Shown here one piece after another: positions 57,824-64,000 of a DNA stretch of 64,000 nucleotides. The translations under genes were made by a program, and so were the position numbers. Numbering within the stretch: position 1 is the stretch's first letter; each line of letters starts with the position of its first letter. Origin of the DNA: Halomonas aestuarii (GTDB lineage Bacteria > Pseudomonadota > Gammaproteobacteria > Pseudomonadales > Halomonadaceae); the NCBI RefSeq assembly GCF_001886615.1, contig NZ_CP018139.1, forward strand, positions 682,001 to 746,000, read 5' to 3'. The notes beneath the pieces were generated by a model. That model was given only the letters and a program-made list of their open reading frames with translations. It made no database searches and was not told where the DNA came from.

Positions 57824-58847
57824 CCCTCGAGCCGTCCCTGACGGCCCGATAGACCCGGAAGCGCCGGTCGTCGGCCAGGGTCTCGAAGCCGCCGAAGGCC
57901 CGGGTGAGCAGGTCCGGATAGGGCAGGAAGGCGTTGGCCACCAGGAGCAGCTGGCCGCCAGGCTTCAGGTGCTCAGGCGCCTCGCGGATCAGCCGCCCCG
58001 CCGGGCCGTAGTCGATGGCCCGTTCCTGATGGAAGGGCGGGTTGCTGATGATGGCATCGAAGCGCCGCTCGCCGAGGGCCGAGTAGACGTCGCTCGCCAG
58101 CGTCTCGCCGGCCAGCCCGTTGGCCTCCAGCGTCCGCCGGGTCGCCTCCACCGCGAAACCGTTGACGTCCACCGCCGTGACCCGCGCCCCGCGCCGCGCC
58201 AGCCAGGCGGCCAGGATGCCGTCGCCGCAGCCCATATCGAGAACATCGCCGAGCATATCGCCTCGCATCTCGTCAGGCCCCTCCCCCAGCGCCCCGGACA
58301 GCTGACCCAGCAGCAGCCGGGTGCCGTCGTCGAGCTTGCCGTGGCCGAACACGCCGGGATGGCTGACCAGCCGCAGGCCCTCGGCCTCGAAGCTCGTCCA
58401 GGCCTCGTCGGGGTCGAGCCCCACCCGGGCCAGGCGGGTCGCATAGAGGCCGCAGCGCCGGGCGCTGTCCACCTTGCGACAACCCAGCCCCAGGGCCGCC
58501 AGGACCTTGAGGACCCGCTTGATGCCTCCCTGGTTCTCGCCCACCAGCTGCAGCGGGGTGCCCGGCGGCAGGTGGGCACAGAGCCACAGCAGCCACCATT
58601 CGCCCAGGGCGTGGCTCTTGGGCCAGAACAGCACCGCGCCCGGGGGCGCCGGCTCGACGGCCTCGAAGGGCGAGTTCGCCGACAGTCCCCGGGCCCGACA
58701 GGCCGAGAGCACCGCCTGGTCGGCGGAGAGCAGGTGCCCCTGCCCCGCCTCCAGCCAGGCGTCCCGGGGCGGGGCGACCCAGAGCCAGCCGCGATAGTCG
58801 AACGCCTGGCGCTCCAGCAGTTGGCAGACGGGGGTCTCGGCACTCAT
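57819..58847 (-). CDS. rsmC: 16S rRNA m2G1207 methyltransferase
   Basis: A 342-residue enzyme with duplicated methyltransferase folds. The catalytic C-terminal half has VLDMGCGDGILAAWLARRG and the N2-guanine motif SNPPFH. The N-terminal half is the degenerate substrate-binding copy. The start MSAETPVCQ overlaps the cmoM stop (ATGA at 58844-58847), so the two are translationally coupled. Both products modify translation RNAs. Confidence 0.94.
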   Translation of the reverse strand: MSAETPVCQLLERQAFDYRGWLWVAPPRDAWLEAGQGHLLSADQAVLSACRARGLSANSPFEAVEPAPPGAVLFWPKSHALGEWWLLWLCAHLPPGTPLQLVGENQGGIKRVLKVLAALGLGCRKVDSARRCGLYATRLARVGLDPDEAWTSFEAEGLRLVSHPGVFGHGKLDDGTRLLLGQLSGALGEGPDEMRGDMLGDVLDMGCGDGILAAWLARRGARVTAVDVNGFAVEATRRTLEANGLAGETLASDVYSALGERRFDAIISNPPFHQERAIDYGPAGRLIREAPEHLKPGGQLLLVANAFLPYPDLLTRAFGGFETLADDRRFRVYRAVRDGSRA

Positions 58848-59653
58848 GGGGTGGCCTCCTCGGGGGGATGGATCGGGCGCTCCAGGGTATAGAGCAGGTA
58901 GCGGCCCAGCCGCCAGTGGGGGTCGACCCGGCAGTAGCGCCGTTCCAGCGCCAGCAGGCGCTCCCGGTCGGCCTCGCTCTCCGGGGGACGGCGCAGGTAG
59001 TCGGAGAACACCCGGATGCCCGCCACCTCGTGGATCACCAGGCCATTCTCGGCGCTCCAGGCCTCCACCTGCCCGTGGGTCAGCGGCGAGATCGGCGTCA
59101 ACCGCTTGCGAAGTCCCTTGCCCTCGAGCCGGTCCGCCAGGGCCTTCTCCAGGTTGCCCTTGACCACGTTGGAGAGCCTGAGGGCGTCGCGATTGAAGAC
59201 CATCAGCGAGAGCTGACCGCCCGGCGCCAGCAGGCCGGCCAGCATAGCCAGAGCGGAGCGAGGGTCCGCCAGCCACTCCAGCACCGCATGGCAGGCGACC
59301 AGCGGCCAGGGCCCGGGTGCCAGTTCGGGGAGGTCCTGAAGCGGGGCCTGGAGAAAGCGCAAGTCCTGGCCCTCCAGGTGCTGGCGGGCCCGCGCGAGCA
59401 TCTCGGCGGAGGGTTCGGTCAGGGTCACGGCATGGCCTCGCCGGGCGAACCAGCCGGCCAGCTGGCCGAGCCCGGCACCGACGTCGAGCAGCGGCTGTTC
59501 ACGAAGGTCCAGCATCTCGGGCAGCAGACGGTCGAGCAGCGCCAGGCGCAGCTCGCCGCGGGCCCCGCCGTAGAGGCTCGCGGCGAACTTTTCGGCCAGG
59601 CCATCGAAGTGACGATCACCGACCGGCGAGAGGGGGGATGCGGAGTCGGACAT
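58844..59653 (-). CDS. cmoM: tRNA 5-carboxymethoxyuridine methyltransferase
   Basis: A 269-residue SAM methyltransferase. It shows DVGAGLGQLAGWFARRGHAVTLTEPS, and the family region ACHAVLEWLADPRSALAMLAGLLAPGG with SLMVFNRDALRLSNVVKGN, which matches CmoM (formerly SmtA). CmoM methylates cmo5U34 to mcmo5U34 in some tRNAs, after CmoA and CmoB. The ATG at 59651-59653 is used; a GTG three codons upstream is possible. Confidence 0.9.
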   Translation of the reverse strand: MSDSASPLSPVGDRHFDGLAEKFAASLYGGARGELRLALLDRLLPEMLDLREQPLLDVGAGLGQLAGWFARRGHAVTLTEPSAEMLARARQHLEGQDLRFLQAPLQDLPELAPGPWPLVACHAVLEWLADPRSALAMLAGLLAPGGQLSLMVFNRDALRLSNVVKGNLEKALADRLEGKGLRKRLTPISPLTHGQVEAWSAENGLVIHEVAGIRVFSDYLRRPPESEADRERLLALERRYCRVDPHWRLGRYLLYTLERPIHPPEEATP

Positions 59654-59742
59654 GGCGGCCACCGGAAGCGAATTTGCCGCGCATTCTACCCGGGAATCGC
59701 GCCGGACTCATGGACCGGGGCATCTCCCCGGGCCACCGCGGG

Positions 59743-59771
59743 TTTATCTCGGCGGTTCAGGCGCTTATAAT
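59743..59771 (+). promoter_or_regulatory. Promoter of tRNA-Arg
   Basis: A perfect -10 TATAAT (59766-59771) lies 17 bases after the -35-like TTTATC (59743-59748). The GC-rich stretch after the -10 (GCGCAGCGTCGCG) is the kind of discriminator that makes stable-RNA promoters sensitive to ppGpp. Transcription should begin only a few bases before the tRNA. Confidence 0.7.
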
Positions 59772-59783
59772 GCGCAGCGTCGC

Positions 59784-59860
59784 GCCCCCATAGCTCAGCT
59801 GGATAGAGCGTCCCCCTCCTAAGGGGAAGGTCTCAGGTTCGAATCCTGATGGGGGCGCCA
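59784..59860 (+). tRNA. tRNA-Arg (anticodon CCT)
   Basis: A 77-base cloverleaf with encoded CCA. The acceptor arm GCCCCCA pairs with TGGGGGC, discriminator G. The anticodon stem TCCCC / GGGGA encloses the loop CTCCTAA with anticodon CCT at 59818-59820, reading AGG. The T arm is TCAGG-TTCGAAT-CCTGA. No integrase or duplicated 3' end is seen nearby. Confidence 0.95.
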
Positions 59861-59889
59861 CTCCCCTCTCCCCCCTCTCCTTTTTACCC

Positions 59890-61896
59890 TCAGAACACGT
59901 ACTCCATGCCCACCCAGACGCTGCGGCCGGGCTCATTCAGGGGCAGGGCCAGGCTCTCCGGATCCTCGGCGAGGAAGGGGTCGCTGGCGCTGCGGTTGCG
60001 ATTGAGGAAGTCGCTGTAGGTCTTGTCGAGCAGGTTGCTGACACCGGCGCGCAGGGTCATGGCCTGCCAGCGCCAGGCGGCCTCGGCATCGAGCACCACG
60101 TAGCCCGACGTGGCCACCTCGTCCGGCCCCAGACGGTCCTGGGCGTCGGAGAAGCGCGCGGTGAGCCCGGCCTCCCAGGCCTCGCGCACGTGGAACTGCG
60201 AGAGCCGGCCGCGCAGCGGGGCAATATCAGCCAGGGCGCCGCCGTCGTCCAGGTTGTCGCCGCGCACCCAGCTCAGCTGGCCGCGCGTCTCCCAATGACG
60301 AGCCCAGCGCAGGTCGCCGGAGAGCTCCACCCCGTAGAGGGTGGCATCGATATTGCGGTAGACGCTGACGCCGTCCACCCTCTCGCGGAAGATGTAGTCG
60401 TCGACGCGGTCGGCAAAGGCCGCCACCTCGACGCCGCCCTGTGCCAGTCGACGCTCGATCCCCACGTCCAGCTGGTGGTGCACCTCGGGGTCGAGGCCGG
60501 GGTTGCCCACCCAGTCGCCCTTGGCGAAGTAGCGCTCGGTGGCGTCGGCATCCCGCTCGGCACGGCTGAGGCTGGCGTAGAGGGTGTCGGTATCGCTCAG
60601 GCGCTGTTCACCGCGCAGGAAGCCACCCACCAGCCAGGCGTCGTGATCCAGGTTGCCCCCCACCCCGTACTCGCGACGGTAGAGGTCGGCCGCCACCACG
60701 CCGGTATCGCTGGCCTGGTCGGCAGCGTCGGCGCTGGCCTCCGAATAGTCCAGCCGCAGGCCGCCGCTGACGGTGGTGCGCTCGCCCAGGTAGTGATCAA
60801 TCTCGGCGAACACCCCCGACTGGCGGGTGGTCACGTCAGGCCAGGAGAGAAACGCAACCACGTCCTTCGAGTCGTTGATGATCCGCGCGTCACGGGCATT
60901 CTGCAGCACGTTGACCCCGAAGCGCAGATCGCTGTTCGCGCGCTGCTGCACGAGCATGCTCTTCCAGGTGACAGTGTCGGACTCGGTGGGCGAGCGCATC
61001 TTCATCATCGGTGCATCGCGCAGCGAGGTGTTGTCCATCACATGGTCGATGGCAGTGAACTGCAGGCGGTTTTCCATCCGCAGGGTGTCGGAGAAGGCGT
61101 GGTCGAGGCGAGCCCGCAGGGTGTCGTTGTCGCTCTCCGGCGCGTCCATGCCGGCGCCGGCGAACTTGACGTCGCGTTCGCGCACGCCCTCGTAGCCGAA
61201 CGCCACCTCGGTGCCGACCGTGGGCGTGAAGCCCAGCGTGACGCCGCCGCTGGTGGTCTCGAAAACGCTGTGGATACGCCGACTGTCGCCGTCCTCGTAG
61301 TCGTTGGCCTGCTGGCGCTCGCCGTAAAGCCGCCAGTAGCCGTTCTCGTTGCCGGCCACCAGGCGGGCGTAGAGACCGGCACGCTCGCCGTTGTCGTCGA
61401 AGCTCGCCCCCACGCTGCCCTGCTGCTGGATGTCGCGGCCCTCGAAGTCCGGCGAGGTGCGCTCGAAGAGCACGGTGCCGCCGCTGCCGCCGGCACCATG
61501 CTGCAGGGTCGTCACGCCCTTGCTCACCGTCACCCGGTCGAAGCTGTGCAGCGGCGCATAGGCGGTGGGCGGATCCATGCGGTTGGGACAGGCACCATAC
61601 ACGTAACCGCCATCCACCAGGACGTTCAGCGCATTGCCCTGCTGGCCGCGAATCACCGGATCGAGGCCGTGACCGCCCATGCGGATAGCCTCGATGCCGT
61701 TGATCCGCCTCAGCCACTCGCCGGCATCGGCCGCCGGCGCCGGCGACTGCCGGGGCGAGAGCGAGAGCTCACCGGGCACACCGGCCCTCCCCTCGATGAT
61801 CATGGTGGAGAGGCTCTCGGTCTCGGCATGGGCGGCACCGCCCCAGGCGGCGATGCAGGCCATAATCGGCAGGCGACGAAGGAGTGGCGTGGTCAT
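59890..61896 (-). CDS. TonB-dependent copper receptor (OprC/NosA type)
   Basis: A 668-residue outer-membrane receptor. The signal peptide (cleavage near GGAAHA) is followed by the plug domain (EWLRRINGIEAIRMGGHGLDPVIRGQQ) and a 22-strand barrel ending in aromatic VGMEYVF. The plug has CPNRM (Cys103, Met107) and the barrel HVM (His285, Met287), which correspond to the CxxxM and HxM copper ligands of P. aeruginosa OprC. The short N-terminus lacks a signalling domain. GGGAC lies just ahead of the ATG. An AT-rich stretch (61918-61955) upstream probably carries the promoter. Confidence 0.9.
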   Translation of the reverse strand: MTTPLLRRLPIMACIAAWGGAAHAETESLSTMIIEGRAGVPGELSLSPRQSPAPAADAGEWLRRINGIEAIRMGGHGLDPVIRGQQGNALNVLVDGGYVYGACPNRMDPPTAYAPLHSFDRVTVSKGVTTLQHGAGGSGGTVLFERTSPDFEGRDIQQQGSVGASFDDNGERAGLYARLVAGNENGYWRLYGERQQANDYEDGDSRRIHSVFETTSGGVTLGFTPTVGTEVAFGYEGVRERDVKFAGAGMDAPESDNDTLRARLDHAFSDTLRMENRLQFTAIDHVMDNTSLRDAPMMKMRSPTESDTVTWKSMLVQQRANSDLRFGVNVLQNARDARIINDSKDVVAFLSWPDVTTRQSGVFAEIDHYLGERTTVSGGLRLDYSEASADAADQASDTGVVAADLYRREYGVGGNLDHDAWLVGGFLRGEQRLSDTDTLYASLSRAERDADATERYFAKGDWVGNPGLDPEVHHQLDVGIERRLAQGGVEVAAFADRVDDYIFRERVDGVSVYRNIDATLYGVELSGDLRWARHWETRGQLSWVRGDNLDDGGALADIAPLRGRLSQFHVREAWEAGLTARFSDAQDRLGPDEVATSGYVVLDAEAAWRWQAMTLRAGVSNLLDKTYSDFLNRNRSASDPFLAEDPESLALPLNEPGRSVWVGMEYVF

Positions 61897-62037
61897 GGTC
61901 CCGTGCTCTATGGAATGTGTTTATAAGGTACGGGAATATTAAATCGGGATAACATGACCGGGAATGGGGCAGGATGCCGCATGGGGCGTGCCCCCCCGGT
62001 GAGCCACGCGCCGGCCGCAGGCGCTCCCGAGGAGCCG

Positions 62038-64000
62038 TCAGGCCGAGACCACGGCATCGCGGCCGCGCCGCTTCGCCTCGTAGCTCGCCGCGTCGGCGCG
62101 GCCGATCACCTCCTGGATGTCCCTGTCCCCTGGCAGGAGGGTGGTGACGCCCACGCTCAGGGTCACCCGGAACTCGCGTCCTTCATGGATCACCGAGAGG
62201 CCGGCCACGGCCCCACGCAAGGACTCGGCGATGCGCCGGGCCTGGTCGACGTCGCAGCTCGGCAGCAGCACGGCGAACTCGTCCCCGCCCTGACGCGCCA
62301 CATGATCGCTGACACGCACCACGCCGTTGACCGCCTCGGCGACGCGCCGCAGCATCGTGTCGCCCAGGGCATGCCCGCCCAGGTCGTTGATCGGCTTGAA
62401 CCGGTCGAGGTCGAACAGCAGCAGGGCCGAGGGCGTCTCGGCCTTGCGCCAGGCGGCCAGCGCCTCCTCGAGCCGGCGCTCGAAGCCGCGGCGGTTGAGC
62501 AGGCCGGTGAGCGGGTCGTGCTCGGCCTCCCACTGGCGCAGCGACTCCTGCTCGCGGTGCAGGGTGATGTCCTTGACGATGCCCACGAAGCCGATCAGTT
62601 GGCAGTCGATGAGCACGCGGCTGGCGTGCACCTCCAGCCAGAGCAGCGTTCCGTCGGCCCGGTAGTAGCGGAACTGGCGAAGGAAATCCTCGCCGCTGCG
62701 CTGGCTGAACTGCCAGAGATCCAGAATCGCGTCGCGGTCATCGGCATGCAGGCCGGCCAGCCACTGGGCGTGATGACGCGGGCTGACCGTCCGACCTGCC
62801 AGCTCGAGCAGGGCCCGATTGGCATAGACGATCCTCCCCTGGGGGTCGGTCACGAACATGCCCACAGGCGACTCGGCCAGGATGGCATCGAGGAAGGCCT
62901 GACGGTCCCGCCACTGGGCCAGGGCCAGGCCACGCTCTCGCTCCAGCCGGTTCAGGGCGTTCCCGACGCGCTGGATTTCCTGCATCCGGGAAGTCAGGGT
63001 GACATGGGTACGCTCTCCCCGGCCAAGCTCACCGATCTGGCCCTCGAGGCGGTAGAGGGGGCGCAACGCCAGCCAGAGCAGCCACCCCATCAATGGCAGC
63101 AGCATCACGGCGATCAGCAGGCCAAGGATGGCCAATCGCCGGAACAGGCCCCTGAAGGGCGACATCACCTGCTCGCTCGGCAGGTAGACGCCGACGATCC
63201 AGTCGGCCGGCCAGATCTGGCGAAAGGCCTGGTAGGTCATCTGGCCATCGAGCGCGGGGCCGCGGGCCTCGCCTTCCCACCCCAGCCGGGCCAGGGCCAG
63301 CGAGGGGCTGGCGCCCTCGGACGGCAGGGGAGCCAGGATACGCGACCGGTCGGGGTGATAGATCAGCCGGCCCGACGCGGTGGCAATGGCGGCATAGCCG
63401 CCATCGCCGAGCCGGATCCTGCGCAACCGCTCGAACAGCCCGCCCTCGCGGATGTTCACCAGCCCGCCCAGTGCGCCCTGGAAATCGCCCGCCTCGTCGA
63501 GCAGCGGGACCAGGAACAGCAGCATGGGCATCCCGCTGATGCCCCCGATGAAGGGCTCGCTGACGTAGGGCCGCTTGAATCCCTTGACGAACTGGAAGTA
63601 GTCACGGAAGCCGGCATCAAAGCCTTGTCGTCCCGGCATCTGCGGCCAATCGGCCTGGATGGTGCCGGCGGCATCGTACAGAAGGAGGCCCTCGAACCAC
63701 TCCAGCAGCGCACCGTTGGCCGCCAGCAGGGTGTGCGGGTCAGTCCCCTCCCCGGCCTTCAACGGCATCTGCTCGGCAAGCTGCCCGAGGGCAGCGAGAC
63801 GGCTGTCGACCTGATCGGTCAGCTCGTCGGCGATCAGGCGAGCCTCGTAGTTCAGGTGGATCAGGTTCGACTCCTCGGACAGCGAGCGGCTAGATGCCCA
63901 GCCGGCCCACATCACCAGGGCCACCACGATGACCCAGGTCGCGGCGAGCCCCAGCAGCAAACGGCCCTTCAGGGAGAGCGCCCAGGCGACGGCCCGGGAG
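62038..64000 (-). CDS. Diguanylate cyclase with dCache, PAS and GGDEF domains (5' end beyond window)
   Basis: The frame is open to the right edge, so the true start lies outside. The visible 653 residues read, in order: membrane helix (LLLGLAATWVIVVALVMW), a periplasmic dCache-like sensor of about 250 residues, a second helix, a HAMP-like linker, a PAS domain (AILAESPVGMFVTDPQGRIVYAN) with PAC, and a GGDEF domain. The active-site GGDEF is intact, and the inhibitory I-site RVSD lies five residues ahead of it, so it should make c-di-GMP under feedback control. It is a possible source of c-di-GMP for the PilZ protein at 8349. Confidence 0.93.
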   Translation of the reverse strand, partial: SRAVAWALSLKGRLLLGLAATWVIVVALVMWAGWASSRSLSEESNLIHLNYEARLIADELTDQVDSRLAALGQLAEQMPLKAGEGTDPHTLLAANGALLEWFEGLLLYDAAGTIQADWPQMPGRQGFDAGFRDYFQFVKGFKRPYVSEPFIGGISGMPMLLFLVPLLDEAGDFQGALGGLVNIREGGLFERLRRIRLGDGGYAAIATASGRLIYHPDRSRILAPLPSEGASPSLALARLGWEGEARGPALDGQMTYQAFRQIWPADWIVGVYLPSEQVMSPFRGLFRRLAILGLLIAVMLLPLMGWLLWLALRPLYRLEGQIGELGRGERTHVTLTSRMQEIQRVGNALNRLERERGLALAQWRDRQAFLDAILAESPVGMFVTDPQGRIVYANRALLELAGRTVSPRHHAQWLAGLHADDRDAILDLWQFSQRSGEDFLRQFRYYRADGTLLWLEVHASRVLIDCQLIGFVGIVKDITLHREQESLRQWEAEHDPLTGLLNRRGFERRLEEALAAWRKAETPSALLLFDLDRFKPINDLGGHALGDTMLRRVAEAVNGVVRVSDHVARQGGDEFAVLLPSCDVDQARRIAESLRGAVAGLSVIHEGREFRVTLSVGVTTLLPGDRDIQEVIGRADAASYEAKRRGRDAVVSA

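Noticed and set aside
59784..59860. tRNA-Arg as integration site of a genomic island
   Set aside because: No integrase, no repeated tRNA 3' end, and the genes on both sides look native in composition.

Overview
This 64-kb window is GC-rich chromosomal DNA from a gammaproteobacterium, most likely a member of the Halomonadaceae (Halomonas or a close relative). The evidence is the gene content and order (hflK-hflC, hfq-hflX, mutL-ami-tsaE-nnr, efp/epmA/epmB, parE-parC-serB, nudF-yqiB), the long yeast/actinobacterial-type LeuA, and an attenuator-like leader upstream of leuA of the kind reported for Halomonas. I see no plasmid, prophage, insertion sequence or CRISPR array. Most of the window is conserved housekeeping DNA, and nearly every gene can be named.

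The clear exception is 4.8-14.9 kb, a single-direction operon with an alginate-like layout: UDP-glucose 6-dehydrogenase, an Alg8-like glycosyltransferase with an extra periplasmic C-terminal region, an Alg44-like protein with an intact PilZ c-di-GMP motif, a polysaccharide lyase of the PL14/PL20 type, an AlgL-like PL5 lyase, and a very long AlgK-like Sel1-repeat lipoprotein. The first gene makes UDP-glucuronate rather than GDP-mannuronate, and no AlgE, AlgG, AlgX or AlgI/J/F is present. I infer a c-di-GMP-gated synthase and lyase system for a glucuronate polymer or another non-mannuronate polyuronate. A near-perfect sigma-54 promoter precedes it and a strong bidirectional hairpin terminator ends it.

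Layout. 0-4.7 kb: pepN (cut by the window edge), ybaN, yajQ, a GNAT gene divergent from an RLAN/ATP-grasp RimK-like gene, and cobO. 5.0-14.8 kb: the polyuronate operon. 14.9-28.2 kb, minus strand: purA, hisZ, hflC, hflK, hflX, hfq, miaA, mutL, amidase, tsaE and nnr. 28.3-36.1 kb: queG, orn, rsgA, sseA, psd, and the complete EF-P beta-lysylation set (efp, epmA, epmB). 36.2-47.1 kb, minus strand: leuA with a leader containing two small peptide ORFs, a voltage-gated cation channel, serB, parC, parE, yqiA and pgi. 47.2-59.7 kb: cmoA-cmoB, a zinc peptidase, an LtaS-like sulfatase-fold enzyme, cysDN, cpdA, yqiB, nudF, a TPR protein, greB, rsmC and cmoM. 59.8-64 kb: tRNA-Arg(CCT), a copper-type TonB receptor and a diguanylate cyclase cut by the window edge.

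The most notable non-coding features are a four-copy structured intergenic repeat whose stems covary between copies, the leuA leader (a 19-residue peptide with five Leu codons, three of them CTA, followed by an ilvL-like second peptide ORF), a palindromic divergent promoter between orn and rsgA, and a six-copy octamer tandem repeat directly after the epmB stop codon.
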